Positions 34,964 through 46,254 of a DNA stretch of 64,000 bases are shown piece by piece. Source of the stretch: Coleophoma eucalyptorum (lineage: Eukaryota; Ascomycota; Leotiomycetes; Helotiales; Dermateaceae); contig JALRME010000034.1 in the NCBI GenBank assembly GCA_026120035.1, positions 186,001-250,000 on the forward strand, in the 5' to 3' direction. Under the pieces are notes generated by a model. The model did not search any database. It saw only the letters and a program-made list of their open reading frames with translations, and was not told where the DNA came from. How positions within the stretch are numbered: the first letter of the stretch is position 1; each line of letters opens with the position of its first letter. The position numbers and the translations under genes are program-made.

Positions 34964-36568
34964 ATGGGTGGAGGGACTCTCCCCCTAATAAACACATCTG
35001 ATTCGAGTCAAACCGAAACTGATACTTCGCCTCCTGCCCGAAAGCGCGTGAAATTAGATATGGCTCCGATTGCTCTTGAGCCGGAAGAAAAGCAGTTAGA
35101 TAAGGTGGTAAAGCCATTGCCTAACACTCTTGCAAAACAATATGGCAGCCGGATCATTGTAAGAACCCCTATGATCATAGCTAGACTTAAGCTGGAGCAG
35201 GGAGTTAAACTGACAATCCTCTAGCTGACAACTTATCCTGGACAAAGTGTTGTTGACCCGGTCCCGTTAAACTGGGGTGCTTCAGACCCAAAAGTACGAG
35301 GACCAGTACTGGTCTCCCGTAGCAGTGGTACTCTGAAGAAAAGAAATGCGATTGGTGCTCACGGGGGAAGCTATAGTGTGTATAATGCCCTGGCTATCGC
35401 CGCTGGTGACCTACCGCCAGACTTCCTTCCTGATTTCAAAAACACCCAGCCGACGTTTGAATTTCCTCAGCAAGAAGCATGGGGAGATCCAACAAAGATA
35501 GCCTCTATGGATCCTTTTGGGCATGATGTCGTTCGTCACTATAGCCAGTACTTAGACCAAGGCCTTGATGTACGACCGACGATCGCTATTACCAGAGCCA
35601 ATATGAGAGTTGCGGAAATTGCCGAGGCTGTCCGAGATGGTAAGATCGAGGTAGACGGAAATATCGTTGTTAATAAGACTGGAGATGTTCGAGTAACCAA
35701 GGTCGCTGTGGAGCCAGTATGGTATCTACCAGAAGTTGCTGCACGATTTGGAATCGCCGAAGGTGTGCTACGACGTGCACTGTTTGAATACATGGGTGGA
35801 AGTTACCCAGAGCTCATCACACGAACTGACCTGAAGGTCTTCCTCCCACCAATCGGTGGCTTGACCGTTTATATATTTGGCAATCCAGAGCGTATTTCCA
35901 ATCCAGATCTCCGAATCGCGCTTCGTGTACACGACGAATGCAATGGCAGTGACGTATTTCAGTCAGATATCTGTACATGTAGGCCATACCTTACCTTTGG
36001 TATCCAGGAAGCAATCAAGGAGGCCCAGAGTGGTGGCAGTGGTATTGTGATATACTTTAGAAAAGAAGGCCGTGCTCTTGGGGAGGTTGTCAAATATCTC
36101 GTCTACAATTCTCGCAAGCGCGGGGGTGACACGGCGGATAAATACTTCCAACGCACTGAGAATATTGCTGGAGTCCGTGATGTAAGAAGATTCACATCTA
36201 TTTCTCGATTGCTGCTAATCACATTGATCAGATGCGATTCCAAGCCCTGATGCCAGATATCCTCCACTGGTTGGGTGTAAAGAAGATTGACCGCATGCTC
36301 TCTATGTCAAATATGAAGTACGATGCCATCGTGCAGCAAGGAATTAGCATCGTCGAACGTGTTCCAATTCCCGATGGTGGGTTGTCTAATACAAGGTCCC
36401 TACCACGGTTGCTGATTGACCATAGATATGATACCAACAGACTCTCGTGTCGAGATTGATGCAAAGATCAATGCCGGATATTTCACATCTGGAAAGCAAA
36501 CAACGGATGAAGCCCTCAAGGATGTCAAGGGGCGAGGGTGGGAGGAATGGGAGGATACTTTACATTAA
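34964..36568 (+). CDS. URC1: URC1-type uracil catabolism protein (GTP cyclohydrolase II-like)
   Basis: GTP-cyclohydrolase-II homologue of the URC pathway, the non-reductive uracil catabolic route described in Lachancea kluyveri. Exons 34964-35158, 35225-36181, 36232-36376 and 36426-36568 encode 479 residues in phase. The catalytic zinc cysteines are present as C304, C315 and C317 (ECNGSDVF..ICTC), the spacing of bacterial RibA. The URC1-specific N-terminal half includes TTYPGQSVVDPVPLNWGA, GAHGGSYSVYNALA and MDPFGHDV. The C-terminus includes RFQALMPDILHWLG and DSRVEIDAKI.AGYFT. It is a riboflavin-type cyclohydrolase relative that is believed to act on the uracil-derived nucleotide rather than GTP. 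The UPRT genes on both sides fit that role. Start ATG 34964 is the first in frame; an upstream exon is possible. Confidence 0.92.
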
Positions 36569-37226
36569 CAATAGCTTCGCAATAATCAGCACTGTCTTCA
36601 AGTATAATCTGGTACCATTTATCAGCATTGTGAGCTGTGGTGAAACTGCTCAATTTGCGTGCATATCAAATCTACCAGAATGTCTATCTTCATTTTATTT
36701 CTTATATTTTTGCTCTAAACTCAATTGCCAATGTGATTACCCTCTAGTTAATGAAAGTGCTTGATCATGCTGCATAAATGAGAACATATATCTTCATTTT
36801 GCGTGCTTTACTCTAACAATTTCTGAATACTCTTAGTCTATATCAAGTAAAATATACTGTAAAATAATCTCAATTCTCATCCGGAAAGCAATAAAACGAT
36901 AAGGAATTTAGCAATGACACCTTTACGAGTTAATCGACGCCGACGTGAAACGCCGAGGCGACAAGGGACGTGCAATCAATAAAACTGAATGCCTAAATTT
37001 GCAGCTTGATGCCTAATCTTGTGCGAGGAACAACCTTCACACAGTCTTTTCATAATCCCTTCATAACCGTAGTTTTATTTGTCCAAAAGATAAGAAAAGT
37101 CTTGGAAAAGATCAGCGGGGCCAAGATCTTATTTAGGCTCTACCAAAATAGCTTATGGAAATAGCGTGATGAAAGGACCTGAAATAAAGCTGTTATCCCA
37201 GCCAATTTGTGAGTTTCAATGCCGCG
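36569..37226. other. Intergenic region, no gene seen
   Basis: 658 bp of AT-rich sequence between URC1 and the second UPRT, both on the plus strand. It should hold the URC1 3' end and the UPRT promoter. No coding potential beyond short open frames. Confidence 0.5.
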
Positions 37227-38113
37227 ATGGGGTCTGTAGAAATGCCCTCCAATAGCAATGCCTCGCATATCTCAACCCATCTCCTCCCGCAAGATGCACA
37301 GTTACTGTCATTGATGACACGATTGCGCGATGTCAACAGCACTGGAAATGATTTCGTGCGCACGGCCAACATAATCGGACGACAGTTGGTTAGTGAAGGT
37401 ATAATATAGCACGTGTCTCTTTCGAGCTGAAGTCTTGCTTACAGTATTCAAAGCATTAAATCACGTCCCGTATATAAAGGAAGAGGTCAAAACGGCCACA
37501 GGCACTTCATACGTAGGCCTAAGACCGGCAAAGGGCGTGTGCGGGATAAGTATATTGAGAGCTGGGGCAAGCTTAGAACAACCATTAAGAGACTGCTGGG
37601 AGTAAGCGAACCACGGGAGAATAAAGTAGACTCGGTCATTAATCATTTTCAGTGGTCCATTGACTTTTGGCAAGATTCTTATACAGCGTGATGAGAAAAC
37701 GTGCCTTCCTACTCACCTATATTCGAAATATCCGCCAAATCTACAATCCCAGAGTTAGTACTTTTATAGAATCCTATTGAATTTGACTAAATATTTGTAG
37801 TTGTCTTATTGCTCGAACCCATGTTGGCTACCGGTGGATCGGCTTGTAAGGCAATTGATATTATCAAGGAACAGGGTGTCGATGAAGAGAACATCATATT
37901 TGTCAATTTCGTGGCCTCAAGGAAAGGACTCCAGGTCATCAACGAGCGATATCCGCGCCTTAAAGTTGTCACAGCGGCTGTGGACGAACATCTAGATTCT
38001 CACAGGTAAGATTCAAATCTGACAAAATAGCAGAGTATATTTTAACGAAACCTTCTAGCCACGTGGTTCCAGGATTGGGTGACTTTGGGGATCGGTATTA
38101 TGGGACAGAATAG
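37227..38113 (+). CDS. Uracil phosphoribosyltransferase (Fur1-like type)
   Basis: Second uracil phosphoribosyltransferase, 229 residues from exons 37227-37398, 37445-37601, 37653-37753, 37801-38005 and 38059-38113, all in phase. Family blocks are LRPAKGVCGISILRAGASLEQPLRDCW, FGKILIQRDEKTCLP, the PRPP loop LLLEPMLATGGSACKAI and the C-terminal HVVPGLGDFGDRYYGTE. These match the fungal Fur1 type, unlike the Upp-like copy at 31879-32552. The first acidic residue of the PRPP loop is Glu where Asp is usual. It probably makes UMP from uracil. It may feed salvage or the URC1 route; neighbours (URC1 before, PRPP synthetase after, same strand) favour the latter. Confidence 0.9.
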
Positions 38114-38418
38114 CATGTCAGAAATATTCCAATATGCACTTTGACTAGATTATCATGACTCAATTTAATGAAATTGGAGACGTTTAGACGATACCACGTC
38201 AAGATGATGGGAAAATGGTAAAGATAAGAGCGTTTTGAGGTGATCAATGATATCTTCTAACTGCAATTTGATATTGCTATGTCAACCACTAAAATCTCCA
38301 AAATTACTAAGATCCACCTGCTAAAATCTCTATACTGAAATATTTTGCCTTATCAATTTGTTACAATTGGCCTGATATGTCACAATGTTAAGAGTCAAGA
38401 AATATATAAAGGTCTTCA

Positions 38419-38460
38419 CCTCCCTCCCTCCCTCCCTCCCTCCCTCCCTCCCTCCCCCCC
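38419..38460 (+). repeat. (CCTC)n microsatellite
   Basis: About ten CCTC/TCCC units ending in a run of C, 25 bp before the PRPP synthetase start codon, so probably in its 5' leader. Confidence 0.95.
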
Positions 38461-38484
38461 AAAGATTCACGGTCAACCGAAGCG

Positions 38485-39721
38485 ATGTCGAATTCCTTGA
38501 AGCTCCTCTCTGGTATATCACACTACTGATGCTGACAAAACAATGACTAACACCTCACAAGGCAGTAGCCATCCTAAGCTGGCTAAATTGGTGTCTCGAC
38601 AGTAATTTATGGAATACTCTTTCTCTTGAACGATTGCTAATGTGAGACAGACTTTCACATCAATTTGGAACGTTGTCTTCCAGCCGATTCTCCAATGGGG
38701 AGACCCTTGTTACCATCCGTGAATCAGTGAGAGACCAGGATGTCTTCATCATACAGACCGCCGCTGAACCTGTTAACGATATGCTTATGGAATTACTAAT
38801 CTCAATAAGTGCATGCAAGATAGCGTCTGCTCGACGCATTACAGCCGTTATACCTTGCTTTCCATACGCTAGGCAGGACAAGAAGGATAAAAGTCGAGCA
38901 CCAATCACCGCGAAACTGGTGGCAAATATGTTGGAATGTGCTGGCTGTCACCATGTGATTGTAAGTCATAATGCTTGTAAAGCTTACAAGACTAACATAT
39001 GTCATTCTTTGTAATTAGACTATGGACCTCCATGCTTCTCAGATCCAAGGTTTTTTCAATATACCCGTGGACAAGTATTTCATCCCACGCGATATGCCAT
39101 AGGGGACATGCTAACGAATTTAACAGTGTAAGACCGAAATAACTTTTCTCATAACCCTATCGCTAACGATTTTAGCTATATGCGGAGACCACTATGGTAG
39201 AGTATGTTCGGCAAAACTACGATACCAACAACGCTATCATCGTTTCCCCTGATGCTGGCGGTGCAAAGAGGTAAGCTATCCTCGTCCCATATTTCTTCAA
39301 GCCGGCCATCTTACAAAAGACCAGAGCCGCAGCGATAGCCGACAAGCTGAAAATTGATTTCGCACTCATTCACAAGGAGCGGAAAGTTGCAAACCAGGTC
39401 AGCCGAATGATCTTGATTGGCAATGTGGTTGGGAAGGTGGCTATCATCGTGGATGATATTGCCGACACCTGTGGCACGTTGGCCTTGGCGGCGGGGATCC
39501 TGAAAGAGCATGGGGCTGCAGAGTGTATCGCTTTAGTCACCCATGGGTTCTTGAGTGGAAAGGCCATTCAGGTCATTCAAGAGAGTGCTTTGGGAAAAGT
39601 CGTCGTAGCCGATACGCTTCCGCTCTCGTGTGAGGCGATTGCTTGTGAGAAAATTGCTACGATGAATATTTCCGGGGTCATCGCAGAGGCAATTCGAAGG
39701 ACGCACAATGGAGAGTCGTGA
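38485..39721 (+). CDS. Ribose-phosphate pyrophosphokinase (PRPP synthetase)
   Basis: Makes PRPP from ribose 5-phosphate and ATP. Exons 38485-38512, 38562-38601, 38651-38960, 39019-39074, 39127 (one base), 39176-39270 and 39325-39721 give 308 residues. Family marks are [86 protein letters not shown] and the PRPP loop [11 protein letters not shown]. The highly conserved VDNLYAE is only obtained if a single T at 39127 is an exon (AA|T|CTA). PRPP is the co-substrate of both neighbouring UPRTs, so a dedicated catabolic copy is plausible. A housekeeping copy elsewhere in the genome is expected. Confidence 0.9.
39127..39127 (+). other. Predicted one-nucleotide exon (T) in PRPP synthetase
   Basis: Flanked by intron 39075-39126 (GTATTT..CTAAC..ACAG) and intron 39128-39175 (GTAAGA..CTAAC..TTAG). 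Both have full splice signals. The joined codon AAT restores Asn in VDNLYAE. Removing the whole 39075-39175 span as one intron leaves the frame shifted by one base. Confidence 0.75.
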
Positions 39722-40122
39722 GTGTTCTCCATGCTTTATTGGGATGGGACTGATAATATTATAGGATATCACAGCTGTTTTTATGATGTAAAGCTCTGGC
39801 TTTTTTGCTGGCCGGAGTTCCAAGGTTATAATCAAGTGATTTCGGGTCAGCATGAGGCATTAGAACATACTATTTACCTATACTTAACCTTCAATCAGAT
39901 TATGTAGTCCTTGGTAGATCCGTTTATAAGAGATTAGATATTACAATGTTTTGTTTCTCCAACGTATAGATTGCAATTGACAACAACAAAGAGAAGATCT
40001 TATTGTATTTACGGCACGCACTATAGAAAGCTTTATCATGTGTGGTATCAAAGGGACTGAATTACACAAATGATGAAAGTCACCAAGCTTGTACTTTTAT
40101 ATTTTATTAATGGTAAAATTTT
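39722..40122. other. Convergent 3' region, no gene seen
   Basis: 401 bp between the ends of the PRPP synthetase (plus) and decarboxylase (minus) genes. It is presumably 3' untranslated sequence. Confidence 0.5.
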
Positions 40123-41229
40123 CTATCCCAGCCGTAGAACCCTCATAGCATTTCCACCCATCGCAAGCTCCGCACTTTCTGTGCCCTTTCCAAACGCCAT
40201 ACCAACAGCATTTACATTTGTGCTCACACTGGGCCACTCCGTCTCACCGTTCAAAGGCGGGAAGAATGGATGATCAGTTCCAAACATAACTCTATCCCGA
40301 CCACTCGCTTCAACAGCTGCATTTAGTCCCACCTTATCATAGATAACCGCATCCAGATAGATGTTTGTCTTCAGGACGTTCCCGATAGTCTGCCGCTCAG
40401 GTCCAAGTTTTCCCTCGGCTTTCAAGTGACCATCGTGCTCAATACAACTTTCTATTCGTCCGGCTAGGAAGGGTAGGGTGCCGCCACTATGGGCAAGAAT
40501 CATTTCTAGTTTGGGGACCTGACTAAAGGCGCCGGACAGGATCATAAGAGTAACTGCGATGGTCGTCTCCAGCGGAAAGCCAAGGGCCAACGGTAATACG
40601 TGGCCGTAATCGTTGCTACGAGGTCCCCACACGGAGGATGGGAGGCCATAGTGAGGGTGTAAAAAGATAGGGAGTTGTGCGTCGGCCAGCGCATGGAATA
40701 TAGGGAGAAGATTCGGATCGTCAAGCCCCTCGCCCAGTCCAGTTGTTCCGAGGATAATACCACGTACGTACTTCAGAGTTAACAGGCGTGAGATCTCTTC
40801 CAGTACGACAGGTGCTGGAGCACTTAATGGTAGGGTAGCAAAGAAGAAGAGTCGCCCAGGATATTGGCCACAGATAGAATCGACTTCGTCGTTGATGGCC
40901 TTCGCTACACTACTCGCTTCATTTGATGGCAGCCAGTCTAACCACGGGTTTGCAAGAGAGATGACAGAAATATCTATGCCGTGCGTGTTCATAAACTCTA
41001 TCTTCTTCGCAATATTATAATACTCTGGCCCGACGGGACGGCCCCGAGAGGTGCTTTCCGTATCCTCGGCGGGCAGAATCACAAGTCGGAGCTCCTCTGA
41101 AGGTGGGAAAGCGCGGACATAGGGAATTGCCGAGCGTGATTGCAGAAGCGAGATGTACGATGGAGGGTAGACATGCGTGTGAATATCGACTACTTGCATT
41201 TTCGCTGGCGGTGGGGTTGAAGGAGGCAT
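40123..41229 (-). CDS. Iso-orotate (5-carboxyuracil) decarboxylase
   Basis: Amidohydrolase-superfamily (ACMSD-type) decarboxylase, 368 residues, no intron. Iso-orotate decarboxylase removes CO2 from 5-carboxyuracil to give uracil, the last step of fungal thymine salvage. Zinc ligands are visible: H17 and H19 in DIHTHVYPPSY, H191 in FLHPHYGLP, and D319 in MFGTDHPFFPP. The long blocks RGIILGTTGLGEGLDDPNLLP, YGHVLPLALGFP and LAHSGGTLPFLAGRIESCI agree closely with what I recall of the characterised Cordyceps/Metarhizium enzymes. The start MPPSTPPP fits the usual length. It is divergent from thymine 7-hydroxylase, its metabolic predecessor, which strongly supports the call. It is cytosolic, with no targeting signal. 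Confidence 0.94.
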   Translation of the reverse strand: MPPSTPPPAKMQVVDIHTHVYPPSYISLLQSRSAIPYVRAFPPSEELRLVILPAEDTESTSRGRPVGPEYYNIAKKIEFMNTHGIDISVISLANPWLDWLPSNEASSVAKAINDEVDSICGQYPGRLFFFATLPLSAPAPVVLEEISRLLTLKYVRGIILGTTGLGEGLDDPNLLPIFHALADAQLPIFLHPHYGLPSSVWGPRSNDYGHVLPLALGFPLETTIAVTLMILSGAFSQVPKLEMILAHSGGTLPFLAGRIESCIEHDGHLKAEGKLGPERQTIGNVLKTNIYLDAVIYDKVGLNAAVEASGRDRVMFGTDHPFFPPLNGETEWPSVSTNVNAVGMAFGKGTESAELAMGGNAMRVLRLG

Positions 41230-42125
41230 GATTATCCTCGTTAAGATGGTAATACTGAAGCTCTATATGGAACCTGAATTTTGTGGATTCAGCTTTCGCG
41301 GTTGAGCTTACTCAATATGATGCTTCTGAGGAAGTCAATGGGAGCAGTTTGAAGTACAAGGAGTTCGAGCGCGATATGATTCAATAGTATTATGCCGGCT
41401 TGTGTAATTTATTCTACTGACTCTCAACCAAGCCATCTCTCCCTTTGCCTTATCTCTGATTTTTCATGAAGCAAAATTACTAGATAGGTGTTGTAGCAGA
41501 AGTCGCTGCTCAAGCGTGGACACCAAAAATGCCGTCACGATTTATCGCGATACCTTAAATATTAGGCTTCAGGTCTCCAATCTTAGGCACCTCGTCAAAC
41601 GTTATGAGAATACTTCGTCTTCCAGCAATGCTTATCTTATCTTGCAGAAAGTCATACACAGTAGTCAGACATTAAAGTAACCCTAGAAGGAAACCGAATA
41701 CACGCTACTCGTCGTCGTTGAGCTAGGTGTTGTGTTGGCCGAATTAGGAGCAACAGTCGCGGAATCATCAGCTATACCCCAGTTTCAATCCCAATATCAT
41801 GCCCTACTCACACCATAATTATCTCTAATTGTACTACTCGTACCATACTTATCTTGTCTGCCCGACTCGCACCACACTTATCACTGCTGATTATTCTACA
41901 CTGTGCAACATCATTGATAGCCTACACGCTTTTGAATCATGACGCACAAGCAAATAACCCGCGGCGCGCTGGACGTGTAAGCATATAAAGTGAATAACCT
42001 CTCTCCGAGATTGTGATAAAGTACCCCAGTCTCATCATCAACGCTATATCTGACGTGTCCCATTTGACACCTCCCCAGCTATAACTAGTGGAGTTTCCAA
42101 TCAAATCAAACCAAACACCAAAAAG
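41230..42125. promoter_or_regulatory. Divergent promoter, iso-orotate decarboxylase / thymine 7-hydroxylase
   Basis: 896 bp between the two starts. Promoter function is inferred from layout. Around 41820-41880 the phrase CTACTCACACCATA / CTCGTACCATACTTATC / CTCGCACCACACTTATC recurs with small changes, a possible cluster of binding sites. Confidence 0.5.
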
Positions 42126-43200
42126 ATGGAGCCAGCAACAAGTGCCACGGATTCGTCCAAGCTCATTATTCCTGTCAGACTCTCCCGTATCTAAAAATGG
42201 CTGTTGTTGGGCACTGGTCTAACTCATCACGTAGGTCATTGACTTTGGCATGTTCCAGAACGGCAGTCCAAGCGAGCGTGCTCAGACGGCAGCGGCATTG
42301 CTGGCGGGCTTTCAGACTGCCGGGTTTGTCTACCTCAAGCATCTACCTATCAGCAACTCGACCATCAGCACGGCCTTCGCCACTTCAGCCAGCTTCTTCC
42401 AGCGATCAACCGAGGAGAAACATTCTCTATCATGGACAACTCCGGCGGCGAACCGTGGCTACAGCGCACCCGGCCGGGAGAAGACCAGCACCCTGTTGAG
42501 CAAAGATGACGTGGAAGCCCTCCGATCGCAAGCACCCGACCTCAAGGAGTCCTTCGAAATCGGACGGGAAGGCGATAAGGAGCACCCTAACCTGTGGCCC
42601 ACATCCGACGAAGCATCCAAGGAGTACAAGTCAGTGATGCTCGACTTTTTCAAGCAGTGCCGTGACCTCCACGTGAATGTCATGCACGCAATTGCAGTTG
42701 CCATGGGTTTGAACGAGAACTACTTTGATGGCTACACAGATCTGGGCGACAACACCTTGCGCCTACTGCACTATCCTGAGGTGCCCAAGTCGGTGTTTGA
42801 TTCCAACAAGTTACAGGTACGCGCTGGCGAGCATACGGACTTCGGCTCCATCACACTGCTCTTCCAAGATGATCGCGGCGGGCTTCAAGTCAAGAGTCCT
42901 GATGGTACGTTTGTTGACGCGACACCCATGCCGGGTACGGTGGTTGTGAACGCTGGAGACCTTTTGGCTCGATGGTCAAATGATACTATCAAGAGCACGT
43001 TACACCGAGTCGTGGAGCCGCCGGCTCCAGCAGAGGAAGATGTGCACCCCGCAAGATACTCGATAGCCTATTTCTGTAATCCTAACCGCGAGAGTCAAAT
43101 TGATGTCATTCCGGGCACCTTTGGGCCAGAGAGAGAACGAAAGTATAAGGGTATCAATTGTGGAGAATATCTGGTCCAACGACTAGCTGCTACCTATTAG
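42126..43200 (+). CDS. Thymine 7-hydroxylase (thymine dioxygenase)
   Basis: Fe(II)/2-oxoglutarate dioxygenase of 337 residues: exons 42126-42173 and 42235-43200, with the join giving KLIIPVIDFGMF. Thymine 7-hydroxylase oxidises the thymine methyl group in three steps to 5-carboxyuracil. The iron triad is H216-x-D218 (GEHTDFGSITLLFQD) and H273 (STLHRVVEPP), with the 2-oxoglutarate arginine in PARYSIAYFCNPN. Long stretches such as NRGYSAPGREK, DNTLRLLHYP, VVVNAGDLLARWSNDTIKST and the terminal EYLVQRLAATY match the Neurospora enzyme as I remember it, making a generic isopenicillin-N-synthase-like role unlikely. It sits head to head with iso-orotate decarboxylase. The donor GTCAGA is slightly unusual. 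Confidence 0.94.
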
Positions 43201-44308
43201 ATAATGTCCCTTGTACGTTCTATTGTTGTTCTATTTTAGCTCTAGCATAGTTATATATTTAAATAAGCATGTGCGTTTACGAAAATAGTGCACTTTCTAT
43301 TCTGTGATTAAATGAGCTTATGGCACAGATATATGAAGTGTAATATCATTATAACTGACCATTAGTATACAACCTAACCTGTTGTGTTGTGTACATATCT
43401 TTGGCATTCACCTATCATAGTTCTAGTGAATACTTCAAACGCCCATTTTGTTATGGTGAAATGGCTATAATGACTTGCCTGAGACACAGAAGAAAAAATC
43501 AAAGTTAAATTAACCAAATCACTGCGGGATTATGCACCACATGTAATCATGATATGTTGAGAGTTTCAGACAATACATACGAGTTAAGAGAGAAAGACTG
43601 CACTATTCAATATCGCTCGTTAAATTTAAAGAATAGAATGTAGACAGGGCGTTAATGTATAGAATTTGATTAAAGTGTTCACACTATCGCCGAATCCACA
43701 GATTAATGGGCTTGGCTTCATCACTACTGTATAAATGTATAAACACGACAGCTTTTGAGTTTGAGTTCCAGCTCTACTCAGCTAGGACAAGCCTGCTTAG
43801 ATTTCTTGGAGAACCCGATAGATCGCTTATTTTGTTATGCTATAGGCACAATAAGTATATTGTAAAGTAGCGGAGTTGCCAAGTCACTCTCTTATGTACT
43901 GTTGGCAACCCTTACTAGATAACAGGCAATGTTCTAGTCGCCACGTAGGCCATTATGGAGGGATTCTCGGCAGCGGGTGGCGGGGTATTCGCTTATCGAG
44001 AGAAGGGAGTATAGAAACAAATGCACTATTCCACAGACCTATGCGACCGGGCTCGTTTGACACATGGCTGAAACTCAACGTGGTAGCCCATGCGATGCGA
44101 GCTAGCTGCCGAGGTCTGTCCTACTTACCTTGACTACTTATTAAGTTCAACAGCAATTGTTTCTACAAAATTTAAAAAAAATAGTGTTCACTTCTCTCAG
44201 ATTCTTTCTACTATTTCATTTAACTATCTCTTGCTAGAGTAGAAGTGTGTATGTTGTCGGTTGCAGCATTATAGCTCATTCCTTCATAGCGTTCGGATAT
44301 CAGAAACA
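43201..44308. other. Intergenic region, no gene seen
   Basis: About 1.1 kb between thymine 7-hydroxylase and the Sec14-like gene, same strand. A short open frame at 43876-44133 has no domain. Nothing else is evident. Confidence 0.5.
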
Positions 44309-45812
<1,504 letters not shown>

Positions 45813-46254
45813 TTGACCCGAAAGATAGTCAAGGATAAACGGTTCCTATATCGTTCGTGCATTGTATTTAGCTAATTGATAACCCGGCCAATAGACTTTA
45901 CTCAAAATCATAACGCTTTAAATCGATATATGTGACCTAAGACATTTCTGAAAATTTTCTTAATCATGGCATTTTTTCAATTTGGTTGTGGTAAGGCAAA
46001 AGCGTCAGATTTATAACCTTAAATCAACTCCATACTCAGCGACTTCGAATTTATAGTGGTTTCTAAATTTCCAGAGTTAGTTAGATATTGATATGAGAAA
46101 TTCCTAAGTAAGCAAAAGAACATTTAGGTATTTTGATTTCTCGAATTTATGTTAGTATGTTATGGAATTTCGGTCACAAGAATAGTTAGAAAGCACGACA
46201 TGCTGCCACAGCCAGATTTCAAGTACGCGAAAACTATTTTTGTTTGAATAAAGT
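45813..46254. other. Convergent 3' region, no gene seen
   Basis: 442 bp of AT-rich sequence between the Sec14-like and aldehyde dehydrogenase stops. Nothing recognisable. Confidence 0.5.

Noticed and set aside
34779..35117. Minus-strand open frame opposite the URC1 start
   Set aside because: It overlaps the first URC1 exon antisense and has no recognisable domain.
38419..38460. Possible CRISPR-like repeat array
   Set aside because: It is a plain four-base microsatellite without spacers, in a eukaryotic genome.
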